Source: Bretschneidera sinensis
Lineage: Eukaryota > Streptophyta > Magnoliopsida > Brassicales > Akaniaceae
DNA: 64,000 nucleotides
Assembly: GCA_023935145.1 (NCBI GenBank)
Contig: CM043700.1
Span: forward strand, 137,359,328 to 137,423,327
Direction of reading: 5' to 3'
Shown here one piece after another: positions 10,885 through 21,091 of the stretch (its first letter is position 1; the number at the start of each line of letters is the position of its first letter). Under the pieces are notes generated by a model. It was not told the origin of the DNA. It did no database searches and saw nothing but the letters and a program-made list of their open reading frames with translations. The translations under genes were made by a program, and so were the position numbers.

Positions 10885-11629
10885 TTTACTAAAATCTCAG
10901 TTGCTTCCTCATAAATATCAGCATTCTCTCCTCGAAGGCGCTGTAGAGCAGCTTCCAACTCTTTTTCTAGGCCAGTCGTCCCCTGCAGACAGTTGCAATT
11001 GAGCAATATTCCTTCCCATTCTGGTACCATAATAATGATGAAACAAAACAAGCTACCCAAAAAATGTATTATATCATTAAAATTCATTTTATAAAAGTTA
11101 ATGTTTTTTTACTCAATTAAATTGACTCACCCAGCATCTAGGAGACTCCAGAATGAAGAAGAGAAGAGGGAGTTGTATTAGGCCCATAGTTCCTGTGGTG
11201 TGAATAGTTCCATAAGCACCGCCAGCAGATAATTTTGGAATATATGGAAGTGATCAGAAGCTACCTACCAGAGCCAAGCTGCGCCAATTCATGGTAGAAC
11301 CAATGATATATATGATTGATAAGCGGATAACTGTCATCATATGTGGAATTAGTGGTAATTAGACACAAGAAAAAGAAGTACATTATGATTTCTGACCCCA
11401 AAAAAGGAAAATTTACCTGAGCTAGTGATGAAAATCGTCCCCTAAGATTACTCGACGTTATCTCTACTACATAAACAGGTACCTGTGCAGAAATGAAATA
11501 ATACCATTATCGATCACATTCATAAATACATCAAATTTTGAAGTGCAAGTTTGCAGTAATTACCAAATAAAAACCAATTCCAAGCGCGAATCCTGATGAC
11601 AGTCTTCCAAGGTCAAGTAGCCAAGCATC
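10885..11629 (-). pseudogene. ERD6-like sugar transporter, captured exon fragments
   Basis: Five exon-like blocks in correct gene order on the minus strand: 11629-11564 (AWLLDLGRLSSGFALGIGFY), 11482-11417 (VPVYVVEITSSNLRGRFSSLAQ), about 11340-11268 (IYIIGSTMNWRSLALVG), about 11205-11131 (a QLPLLFFILESPRCW block) and about 10982-10890 (LEKELEAALQRLRGENADI). These correspond to consecutive transmembrane and loop segments of the ERD6-like branch of the MFS monosaccharide transporters (PESPRW and QRLRG hallmarks). Several flanks retain ag...gt splice borders, so genomic DNA rather than cDNA was captured. The parent's other transmembrane segments are missing, and PESPRW reads LESPRC. No functional carrier can be made. 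Confidence 0.75.
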
Positions 11630-11784
11630 CTTTCAATACAATAAACAATTAATAGGAATAATTGAAAGAAAAAAATGACAAAATGTTATTAGAGTATTAG
11701 TAAATATAACCAAAATAACTGCAAACTACTGAACCAAAATGGAGAGAAAACAAGAACGCTTCATTAACCCAAAAAACATGCCTC

Positions 11785-12438
11785 CTAAACCAAATTATTA
11801 GCTAAGCTAGGCTCTTCTTCAGGATACCAGTACCTATTATATAACCAAAGAGAATCAGCTTCAACAGCTTCATTATCATGGTTACAATGCCAAGTATAAT
11901 AGGCATGCGTTCGGTTTTTTATCTCAAGAATTGCATGCCCAAAGCTCGCTTCTCGGTATGCTGAGTAACTGGGTTGTGGATCAGTAAAACTGCATAAGCA
12001 AAGATTGACTTGGTAAGTAATCAAATCATTGGGAGAGGAAGGGGATTCTACCAAGAGAGGATGAAGAAGGTTGACTCACCAATCAGCAATCCCTTCAATA
12101 TTGCCCCCATCACCAATTGTTATGTAAACTGGAGCAAAAGGATCCTTAACTGGAGTGCTCAATCCATCTGTTATGTTGTACCTTACATTTGAAATCTGAT
12201 ACTGCAGGGCATGAATTACAAAGGAAATTAAAGAAGAAACAAAACAAAAAATTTGAAGTACCAAGTAAATTAAAAGAATGATGAAGCATGAACGTGGCCA
12301 GCCAAAACCATGTTGACTTTGTTTTGAATGAACCAGGATTCAAACATCACTCTCATACTTTCTCCTTCCATGTAATGGTAATTGTTGTTGTTGTACCAAG
12401 GAGAGTGGAGAAGAATAATCAGCCATGGAGTTTCAGAT
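11785..12438 (-). pseudogene. Purple acid phosphatase, captured 3' exons
   Basis: Three exon blocks on the minus strand: 12438 to about 12285 ([20 protein letters not shown], then a [14 protein letters not shown] block and LAGHVHA), 12201-12080 ([11 protein letters not shown], then [15 protein letters not shown]) and 11989-11785 ([20 protein letters not shown] ending LANNLV). HSPWY and GHVHA hold metal-ligand residues of the plant PAP catalytic domain, and [13 protein letters not shown] is the family C-terminal signature. The first block lacks the normal YERS continuation and a splice donor after GHVHA, and the N-terminal catalytic half is absent. Exon borders ag|TATCAG and ATTG|gtgagt survive. 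It is therefore a genomic capture, not a working phosphatase. Confidence 0.8.
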
Positions 12439-12693
12439 CTGTTCAGAAGAACAAAAAAAGTTTCAGAAACCCTAATATTCAAATCTTGACTTTTATTCAC
12501 CATAAAAATCACCAATTTCCATATATCGTCTCAAATTAACAAGCAAATCTCATAGAGTTTGACAAAACCCTACAGATTTGGACTTCAATTCTTCAAGTTT
12601 CAGGTCCAAGACAGAGGAAAAAACAAGAACAAACAAGCAAACAAAAAAACTTCCAATCTCTAACAAAGATTCTTTAACAAACCAGAACTTTAC

Positions 12694-12772
12694 ATATTCG
12701 TGGCGTAGTCGGTATAGGATTCTTCACAAACCGTAGAGTCCGTACACTACCAAAGATCAAAGCGCTAGCCAT
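12694..12772 (-). pseudogene. Possible captured first exon (MASALIFGSVRTLRF)
   Basis: On the minus strand an ATG at 12772 opens MASALIFGSVRTLRFVKNPI, continuing PTTPRI up to a gtaaag donor-like site at 12693. The Ala/Ser/Arg-rich, acid-free start resembles an organelle-targeting presequence. It lies upstream of the PAP fragment in the same orientation and might be a third captured fragment. No family is recognised. Confidence 0.25.
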
Positions 12773-12959
12773 GGAGAGAAGCAGAGAAATATGCGAGCAT
12801 GAATCTTCCATTGCCATCTCCATTTCTTGCAGAATACTGAAAAATTGGATGGCTGAGGTTAACCGTGTTGGTGATGATGGCTATGTAACCCGACCTGTAA
12901 GGGAGCAGGGAAAAAAATTTGGGGGAAAAGGCGCGGTAGAGCACGGAGCAGCAAAAAAA

Positions 12960-14031
12960 TTTTAGGGGAAAAAATATCGCGGCAAAGTTATATGTGTAAT
13001 TTTTTGCATATAACGGCATTTTAAAGCACCGGAATATGCTCGAAACCCATTTCATATTTCGGCGCTTTGAAGCGCCGATATATGCAGATGAGCATATTTC
13101 GACGCTTTGAAGCGCTGGTATATGCAGAGGAGCTGACATCGGGCAGAATAGCGATTATTCTACATGCTAGTTTTCAACAGATAATTCATAGGGAAGAAAA
13201 TAACACAAGAGAAAAAAACCCTAAAAACATAGGAACAACTCTGATTTTATTCAAAATTATGCAAATCAATAATAATGCTTACTAAACCCTAAAACCTTAT
13301 TTATAAGGTCAAGCTAAAATAGAAAAATTAAATTAAGGACGAATTTAAAGTAATTGCAAATAAAATAAAAAGTTTCCTAAAAACTGAAAACTGCCAAATT
13401 GAGGGCCTAAATTTCGTTTTTTGGCTTAAAAATGACGATGCTGAAGATAAGTTTTGCCCGGAAGCCCGTTTCCAATTAGACTAGGGTCTCCGGGGCCCGA
13501 TCTAAGCCCGTGGCCCATTCTAGGTAGTCCACCTGCCAGTTTTGCGCTGATCTGCCAACTCTAGGTACCTCAGTGCAAACAACGTGCTATCTGACAACTC
13601 TGCATCATCTGACTGGGATCCTCCTGCATCAGGAGCATATTCCGGCGCTTTATGCTCGAAACTCATTTCATATTCCGACGCTTTGAAGCGTCGGTATATG
13701 CAGAGGAGCATATTCCGGTGCTTTAAAGCACCGAAAAATACTGACGCTTTAAAGCACCGGAATATGCTCGAAACTCATTTCATATTCCGGTGCTTTAAAG
13801 CGCCAGTATATGAAAATGAGCATATTCCGGTGCTTTTAAGCGTTGGTATATTGCGGCGCTTCTAAGCGTTGCTATATGTATTAAGATTCATATATAACGG
13901 CACTTTGAAGCGCCGTTATATGTCCTCTGTATATTACGGCGCTTCAAGGAAGCGTCACAAAAGAAGCGCCAGCGGTTATTATATTGCGGCGTTTTTATGA
14001 AGCGCCGGCAAATGTCAATTATCTTGTAATG
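12960..14031. repeat. Right subterminal repeats of the CACTA element
   Basis: More than ten palindromic units with cores such as gcgctttgaagcgccg and ggtgctttaaagcaccg, spaced by tatatgcagaggagcata-like spacers, fill this stretch apart from the solo LTR at 13134-13631. They match the left-end units at 4033-4280 in inverted arrangement. The terminus is gcgccggcaaatg to cttgtaatg. Confidence 0.8.
13134..13631 (-). mobile_element. Solo gypsy LTR, 498 bp, perfect target duplication
   Basis: On the minus strand it begins TGATGCAGGAGGATCCC and ends in CTGCCCGATGTCA, matching the ends and most of the LTRs at 29270-29765 and 31640-32154, with a divergent middle. The flanks are ggagc (13129-13133) and ggagc (13632-13636). 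There is no internal region, so it is a product of LTR-LTR recombination. It sits inside the CACTA subterminal repeats. Confidence 0.9.
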
Positions 14032-14034
14032 CTT

Positions 14035-14483
14035 GTACTATGTATTTCTCCTGACATTGTGTTAGACAAAAAAATTTCTGCAAACAAACAGAATTAAGCT
14101 TAATTACAATGATTTTATTGAAAGTAAAATTGATAAAACACAAATTATAGTAAAGCCTCTTACCCCTGACAAATATCTTTCATGTAATCGAAATCGAATG
14201 CGCGTATAACTGCTAATTATCTATATACATAGTTACTCGAAATGTCAACTCTATTTTATGGAAGCTGTGCTATGGTCAACTATAACTCTCAGTGTTTCAA
14301 TATGAAATTAATCTGTCATGCATGTTGCCATCCCATTATCTTTTGCTTAGTAATGCTAAATAGTGCAATAATTTTAATCCTCAACTTTTAATACAACAAA
14401 TGAAAAAACGAAAAACAAAATTTACTTTCTGTTTAGATATGAAAAATGTTTTTAATTTCTCATTACCAAACCTAAAGTTCTTC
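14035..14483. other. Right flank of the CACTA element, absent from copy 2
   Basis: No gene or repeat recognised. Together with 3709-4020 this DNA is missing from the other duplication copy and may be an older unidentified insertion into which the CACTA element jumped. Confidence 0.35.
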
Positions 14484-15075
14484 TGAGCTAGCTAGAGAAT
14501 CTGCGATCTCATTACATTCTCTGGGAGTGTATTCGATTTTTACTCTGGTAAGGGTATGCAAACGGTCGGTTAAAAATTTTAATCGATTTTTTTTGTCAAA
14601 TTTTTCTAACTGTTTTGATCGAATTAACTTAAATATTTCGATATTAACCAACTAAATTAATTTCTATCGGTACGATCGGTTAATCAATTAATCGATAATA
14701 TTTATATAATTAATTTTTTTTAATTTATTATATATTGAATTTATACTTAGTATTTTTTTAGTTTCTTATATTATATATATATATATATATTTAAAATATT
14801 ATTAATATTAATATTAATTAATTTTTTAATCAGTTAAATCGCTATAATGGTTAAGAAAATATAAAACCACTAACCGATCGATTAATCAATATATCTTATT
14901 TGGTTAAACGAATCGTTTTAATTTTATTAATTCAAAACGATCGGTTAATCAGTTTTAACCATTTAATGAACACCCAACTGATCAGTTTTGATAACATTTC
15001 TTCAATTGAGGTATTAATTGAATGATATCTCCATGGTTTGTCAGGATCTTTAACCCAGCTAATTGCCACAACCGG
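14484..15075 (-). pseudogene. RNase H domain relic (retroelement), copy 1, split by a MITE
   Basis: The minus strand at 14484-14551 matches the PRECNEIADSL-like part and 14990-15075 matches the CAVSWV/DKPWRYHS-like part of the relic at 36412-36590. A MITE interrupts them. Confidence 0.55.
14552..14975. mobile_element. hAT-like MITE, about 424 bp
   Basis: Ends gggtatgcaaacggtcggtt and, inverted, gggtgttcattaaatggtt form imperfect terminal repeats of the common plant gggtgttca/cggtt type. It is absent at the matching site of copy 2 (about 36478), which shows it is an insertion. No ORF. The target duplication is too decayed to call. Confidence 0.6.
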
Positions 15076-15079
15076 ATTA

Positions 15080-15170
15080 TTTGAACACTTTTAAGTTTTG
15101 ATGTGGAACAACTGCCCAAAGAATTAGGCCAATTGACTCAGCTACTGTGTTTAGATTTGAGTGTTTCTTA
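15080..15170 (+). pseudogene. NBS-LRR leucine-rich repeat relic, copy 1
   Basis: Reads VEQLPKELGQLTQLLCLDLS, then ends abruptly at a deletion junction. It matches 36610-36676, where the frame continues further. Confidence 0.6.
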
Positions 15171-15199
15171 CATGAGGAGAGAGCATATTGCAATTTAAA

Positions 15200-15484
15200 A
15201 TGGGCACCAGATCAACCGTGAGGAATTATAACGATTTGATTTCGATCTTTGTGAACAATATTCACCCAAATGTATTAGGAAGGGAGAAGACACATACGAC
15301 TAAATATCAGATGGAAAGAAATGAAACGGATGAAAAGGGTGTCGACTTTCATTATGAAGTTGATGAACTTGATTTAAATTGGCTAAGTAGAAGAGCGGTG
15401 ACTTTCATGGACTACAAAGGAAACATTCAAAGCATTCTAGAACAGATTATAAACGAAGGTGTACGTTTGCTCCATTTCAATTAG
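15200..15484 (+). CDS. Unrecognised ORF in the duplicated segment, 94 codons
   Basis: The first ATG gives MGTRSTVRNYNDLISIFVNN, then a charged middle and DELDLNWLSRRAVTFMDYKG, ending VRLLHFN. The WLSRRAV-type block is reminiscent of the RNA-binding region of plant LINE ORF1-like proteins, which would fit nearby LINE debris, but this is only an impression. The counterpart at 37457 is disrupted after about 30 codons. It is probably not a functional cellular gene. Confidence 0.25.
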   Translation: MGTRSTVRNYNDLISIFVNNIHPNVLGREKTHTTKYQMERNETDEKGVDFHYEVDELDLNWLSRRAVTFMDYKGNIQSILEQIINEGVRLLHFN

Positions 15485-17165
15485 ACACTTCGGTGGTAAA
15501 ATGTGTATCTTCTCTTTTGACAGAAATGGTTGTCCATACGCGTGCACATTCCAATATTTAAAACAAAATTGGGTGTATATAAAAATTGGTTGGTTTTTAT
15601 GGGAGTTTAGTCTATGTCTCTGCTCTATATTTGTGTTCTGGCATTGCTTTGGCTCTTCAAGTATGGTGTTTGCATAGTCTTGGTTTTCTGTTTTTGTGTT
15701 TATGGGCGCTGTCCTGCAGCATGCATGTGTAAGGCTGCCATATATGATTTAATAAAATAAGTATTTGATTCTAAAGCCTGTAATTTGAACATTTTTAACA
15801 TAATTTGAAAAACATTTTTTCAATATAATATTAAAAAAGTTGGAAAGACATTTTTTTCTAAATATTTTCAATATTATATTGAAAAGAGAAATATTTTTCA
15901 AATTATATTAAGAAAAATCAAAATAAAAATTTTACATGACTAAATGCACCCTTAATAGCTTACCTAGTTACCATAGCTCACACATAAAAAGAAAATTTGT
16001 TTAAATAGAATTTCATAAAGACATTATTACACGCATGAATTCAAAAAAAAAAATGAGTATATATTTTGAAGCTGTCATGTGTTATTAGTTTAATATATAA
16101 TCATCTCACTTTCTTTTGTTGGTGTGCGCTTTTTAAAATAAGTTTTAATAAAAATAAAACAAAACAGAAAAAGATAAAGAACCTAATGATGATTAATCCC
16201 CATAAAGCTAAAATATATATACAGAATTCTATGGTTTCAAAAGTTTGATTCCTTTTTGTATTAACATTAGCATATAGATCGTCTTGATCCAATTTTTTTT
16301 GTCGGAATAAATTAACTCTGACTAATGTATATTAGCTCCTAATTCAATTTTCATTAAAAAAAATTCCACAACTTTCCTTTAATTTCCACATTTACATATA
16401 GGGTATAATTTGCTCAATTTTTTTTTAATTATTTTAAATTAGGTTATATATACAAATAATCTTTCCCCATATTTAATATTGATGACTCTGTTTCCATGCT
16501 GGGCACAAGATATTTTAATGGTCATGCATGAAAGGGCTTTCTTTTTCTAAGAATTACCTCGTCACTAGTTTTCAAAAGTTTAGGCCACTAAATTATACAG
16601 CATCTGTCTTGATAGAATTTTCAATCGTTTAGTATTTTTATAAACAATAGGACAAAAAAAGTACAAGATTATTTTTTCCAACCAAAAAGTAATATATACC
16701 TCAATACAATAATTAAATAAAAAAATTTATATAAAAATTATCAATGAACTTTCACATAATTATTCATAGAGCTTCTTCGGATTAGAAATTGAATTAATAT
16801 TCTATTTTTACAGTCAATACTGAATCCTAAACAAAACCAAAACTGGAGAAGACTACACACCTTTTGTGAAAAAGCAAACAAGAATTAGGTTAGGTGTGAC
16901 CATCATGTATATTACGTATAAGCATGTTAGTACACATTCCACATATGGATAATTCAATGAAAGCTAGTTGTATGGGCCACTTCTTCACCTAAAGAAGCTA
17001 AACAAACCCAAGACATTTTCCTACCTTTGACACTTTCCTTAGTGAAAAATGATTTTTCGATAATTTTTCTTTAAATTTGTTATCATATTCAAGGGAATTA
17101 GGTAGCTTCTGATTTGCTTAGTACTTTTTTTTAATCATGATCAGTGTCGGCTAACTAAACTTTAT
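15485..17165. other. Non-coding part of duplication copy 1
   Basis: No gene. AT-rich sequence matching 37960-39290 and 41080-41250 of copy 2 (for example the caatattatattgaaaag stretch near 15870 and cacctttgacactttcctta-like text near 17020). Copy 2 has about 1.8 kb extra between these parts. Confidence 0.6.
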
Positions 17166-17219
17166 TATTATTATAATTCGTAATCATAATATTAATTATT
17201 ATTATCAATATTATAATTA

Positions 17220-18830
17220 CTAGCATCTCAATACACTTTACGCGTGTGTTGACCTGTTTTTTCATATGGTAAAATAATATATTAACAATTATCTTCTTAT
17301 CTATAAGAATGCCAAACATATTGGTCACATATTCTCCATTAAAAAACTAAACTTGCAAAGAAATCTCAGGAGAAGAACAATCCGGTTAGAATAATGAAAA
17401 AGAAATAAGAACAATTGAAAATGTGGAAAAGATAAAGAGCAATAGAGAAAATCAACGTGGGTTGAAGATAAGAGAGATAAAGAGAGTGGAAAAGTTAATT
17501 CTGAGTAGGATAATGAGAGAGAAAAACATTGGAGAAATATGTTAAGAGTTTAAGTCAACTGACTTACACATATAACCTTATAAGTATTCCAAACATATTG
17601 GCCGCATATTCTCCATTAGAAAACTAAACCTATAAAGAAACCCTAGGAGAAGAACAATCTGGTTAGAATCACGAAAAAGAAATAAGAACAATTGAAAATG
17701 TGGAGAAGATAAACAGCAATAGAGAAAATCAACGTGGGCTGAAGATAAGAGAGATAAGGAGAGTAGGAAAGTTAATTCTGAGTGGGATAGTGAAAGAGAA
17801 AAACATTAGAGAAATATGTGAAGAGTTGGAGTCAATTGAGTTACACAAATAACCTTATTTAAATATTTGATTTTTATATATATTTAAGTAGGAGTTTATT
17901 GAACATTTTGATGCATGGACACCAAATGAGGGTTTTGGCTTTATTAATAATAATAATAGCATCTCAACACATGCTACACGTGTGTTGATCTACTGATGTG
18001 AGGAGTTGAGTCAATTGAGTTACACATATAACCTTATTTAAATATTTGTTTTATATATTTAAGTGTGGGTTTATGAGACATTTTGAGGGCTGGACACCAA
18101 ATGTGAGGTTTGGCTTTATTAATAATAATAATAATAGCATATCAACACACGTTACTCGCGTGTTGAACTATTGATGGGTGGAATTTGAGTCAATTGAATT
18201 ACACATATAACCTTATTCAAATATTTGATTTATTTATTTAAGCAAGAGTTTATGAGTCATTTTGAAGGGTTGACACCAAATGAGGGTTTTGACTTTATTG
18301 TTCTATATATATAAAAGCACCTCAACACACGCATGTGTTAGTCTGCTATTTTATGTGATAACACAATATGCTAACAATCATCTTCTTACCTATAAGCATG
18401 TCAAGTATAATGATCACATATGCTCCATTAGAAAACTGAATCTGCAAAGAAACCGCAATAAAAGAACAATTCGGTTAGAATCACAAAAAAAAATAAGAAT
18501 AATTAAAAATGTGGAGAAGATAAAGATGAACAGATAAAATCAACATGAGTTGAAAAAAAAAAGATAATGAGAGTAGATAAATTAAGTCTGAGTGTGAGTG
18601 AAAAATATTGTTGAAAAAAAAAGAGATAATGAGAGTTGAGGAGTTATGTTTGAGTTGGATAGTGGGAGAGAAAAGCATGGGATCGAGAGAGATGTTAAGA
18701 GTTGTGGTCAATCGAATTACAAATATAACCTTATTTTAATATTTGATTTATATATATAAGTATATTTTTTTTGGATATTTTCTGGGGTAAACACCAAATG
18801 AGAGTTTTGGCCTTTATTAATTGTGTATGT
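17220..18830. repeat. Irregular tandem array with repeated hairpins
   Basis: A unit of about 280 bp (starting near 17300 and 17580) is repeated with high similarity and again, more diverged, near 18390. Between and after these lie repeats of a block with gagtcaattgagttacacatataacc, an (AAT)n tract and a short inverted repeat: 17228-17252, 17963-17988, 18141-18166 and 18321-18341. These hairpins have the form caacaca-cg...cgtgtgttg. No coding capacity. One junction, ttctatatatataaaagcac (18299), resembles the 5' start of some plant Helitrons, but no CTRR end with hairpin could be assigned. Confidence 0.65.
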
Positions 18831-18833
18831 GTG

Positions 18834-18835
<2 letters not shown>

Positions 18836-18874
<39 letters not shown>

Positions 18875-19215
18875 ATTATTATCAGTATTATTAATATATT
18901 AAAAATAATTATTATTATTATTATCATTATTGTAATTATTATTATTACTATTTAATTATTTTATTATCATCATCATCAAAAATATTATTACATTTGCTAT
19001 CATTATATTAATAATTATTATTATAACTATTATAAAACTATTTTTTTAATATTAATATAAAATTTATAAAATTAATAAATAATTGCTATTATTAAATTAC
19101 TATTTTTATAATTATAATTATAATAATAGTTATAATTATTTTTATTATCATAATTATAATTATAATAATTATAACAATAATTAATTATAATTATAATTAT
19201 AAAAATAATATTAAT
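18836..19215. repeat. (AT)n microsatellite and AT-only stretch
   Basis: About 19 AT dinucleotides at 18836-18873 are followed by runs of att/aat and self-complementary attataattataattat text to 19215. No gene. Confidence 0.85.
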
Positions 19216-20181
19216 ATGTGTATTAATTACGTAACTTTGTGGCCATCTAAAAAAATTATGTAACTCTGTGGTTAGTTGAGACTTATCTGATATGGACTTT
19301 GATGCTCGCTGTTCATTGGAACATTCTACCGTATGATATCTACTTATGTGGCCACTGTAGCTACTGACCTAACAATTAGTATCTCCATATTCGTGTAGGA
19401 CAGTATTCTAAAATTCTATGGCATTAAGAACATGGAAGCTTAAACACTACACCCAAACTGGAACATTCTTTGAATGCAGAATTTGGAGTTACAGCCTAGA
19501 ATGCAGAACTTGTCCCAGTCACCATCATGGGTAAACGTGGGACCTAAGATGATCTTATCTACAGAGTGTTGTAAGACTGAGATGCAGGCAGACAAGCTGT
19601 TGAGACAAATATGTAAGAGCCACTGTGAGCATCCATGGAACATTTAATATTTTGCTCCTGTCAACCTTTCCAATGGCTACTACAGTTTCATCAATTACCT
19701 TCAAGAAAGGCATGAACTTGCGGGGGAGCAAGGAAGGGAGGCTAAACATTTTGATGCAGGATCACTAAGTTGATAGAAACTAAGAAGAGATCGAAATTGT
19801 TTAAACGTAAGCAATCACACTTAGGAGAGAAGACAATCACACCCTCAAAGCAAGCTTAAGTTGCTGGAAATAAGTTTATCTAATTCTCTATGTAGAAGTT
19901 GCAGATTACATAGCACATTTATATTAGAGGCTGCTGGTAGCTCCGTATACCTATAGGAATTATTGGACATCCACACAAAAGGAAAGGAAAATTATATATC
20001 AAATCTGGCAACTAAGACCACACATAAAGACTCAAAACTACCTCTACAGCCCATGTCCAGTAAATCTGGAATGATAAAACTACCTCTATTAATATTAACC
20101 ATCAGTTTCCAACCCAATAGAAAACAAATTTTAAGACGACACATTGCACACAAAAATGAATTTGTCGTTGTTAGGCTTTCT
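19216..20181. other. Gene-poor stretch left of the copia element
   Basis: Two overlapping minus-strand ORFs (19440-19643 and 19555-19749; one reads KFMPFLKVIDETVVAIGKVD) look somewhat protein-like but match no family I can name. They may be fragments of a degraded gene. Nothing else is seen. Confidence 0.3.
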
Positions 20182-20796
20182 TGTAAGAATTTAAATATAA
20201 TCTAAACATACTAAACAACTTAAATAGCATATAGATTAAATGCGGAATTATAAAGACCGTAAACATACCTCCAGCCATTGAAGTTTTTCACTTACACAAT
20301 CCGCTATTCTCTCGATATTGGTTCTTCTAGACTCTCAGAACTCTCATCAATTTGATGGTGTATGAAAGAAAATGAGAAATACCGAGTCTAAGGACCAAAC
20401 CTGTATTTATACATGTTCTTCCATCAAGAACGTCCGTCCGTATTCCATACGCTTGTTACCACAATCAATGGATAGCCAAAGGGTTAAGCATTGACCATAT
20501 ATAGGTTGGTTACATATACCTTATACTCTCAATACAACCATTGAGAATATGAACCAACATTCCTTAAGCATACACCTTGTGTTTTTTCTCTAACACTCTA
20601 ACTTACTAACTCTTAATATGCTCTATGGTTATCCTATTTATAGGAGAAATGCACTAAGAATAATTGAATTAATTTGGCCACAATTAATGCTTAGTGGAGC
20701 ACATCTACCTCCACTTAATTGCCACAATTAATGCTTGAATTTATTACATCTACCTCCACTTATTAATTGCCACAATTAATGCTTGAATTTATTACA
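20182..20796 (-). repeat. 3' LTR of the minus-strand copia element
   Basis: On the plus strand tgtaagaatt to tttattaca. A minus-strand TATA-like motif (ctataaatag) lies near 20634-20643. The adjacent ttctcccacttggtcc (20797) is the polypurine tract read in reverse. Confidence 0.85.
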
Positions 20797-21091
20797 TTCT
20801 CCCACTTGGTCCATAAGTTTAACCTAACTTAATCCCATTGATATATTTTAAGAAGTAAATACATGAATCATGGCGATAAGTCCTCTAAGAGTGAGTATTA
20901 CCTTCCATGTATTACGATGCATTTAGTTCCTCAAGTATTATTCTTCATATGGTAACATTTCTTAATGAATAAACCCTATGTTTATTCTTGGTCCTATACA
21001 TATGAATTTTCTCAAAGAAATTAAGGTGCACATGAATATGAGAAAATATCAAAATATGTAAGAGTTTCATTAATAAACTGTATATATACAC

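Larger units (their letters stand above)
4021..14031 (-). mobile_element. CACTA (En/Spm-type) transposon carrying host gene fragments (Pack-CACTA)
   Basis: The left end is CACTACATGATAAAA and the right end, read inward, is CATTACAAGATAATT. The two 30-bp termini match at 22 positions and both run into GCCGGCGC. The flanks are ctt (4018-4020) and ctt (14032-14034), the 3-bp target duplication diagnostic of CACTA elements. Both ends carry arrays of short palindromes around ggcgctttaaagcgcc, the expected subterminal repeats. No transposase is recognisable, so the element is non-autonomous. It holds fragments of a purple acid phosphatase gene (twice) and of an ERD6-like sugar transporter gene, all on the minus strand. 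It is itself interrupted by a copia element and a solo LTR. The right terminal base change (tagtg to taatg) may have disabled it. Confidence 0.85.
2055..17165 (+). repeat. Segmental duplication, copy 1 (inflated by insertions)
   Basis: Near-collinear matches to copy 2 (about 34285-41250) are visible by eye. The extensin promoter, gene and 3' UTR (2530-3710) match 35220-36400, the RNase H and NBS-LRR relics (14484-15170) match 36412-36680, the ORF region from about 15170 matches about 37425, and non-coding DNA at 15780-17165 matches 38000-41250. Copy 1 additionally contains the CACTA element and its flanks (about 3709-14483) and a MITE (14552-14975). It lacks about 740 bp that copy 2 keeps (36677-37416). 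Confidence 0.85.

Noticed and set aside
11785..12438. Functional purple acid phosphatase gene
   Set aside because: The N-terminal catalytic half is absent, the first block has lost its splice donor, and the fragment lies within CACTA ends next to unrelated transporter exons.
19440..19749. Protein-coding gene in the overlapping minus-strand ORFs
   Set aside because: Neither ORF matches a family I recognise, they overlap in different frames, and no exon structure joins them.
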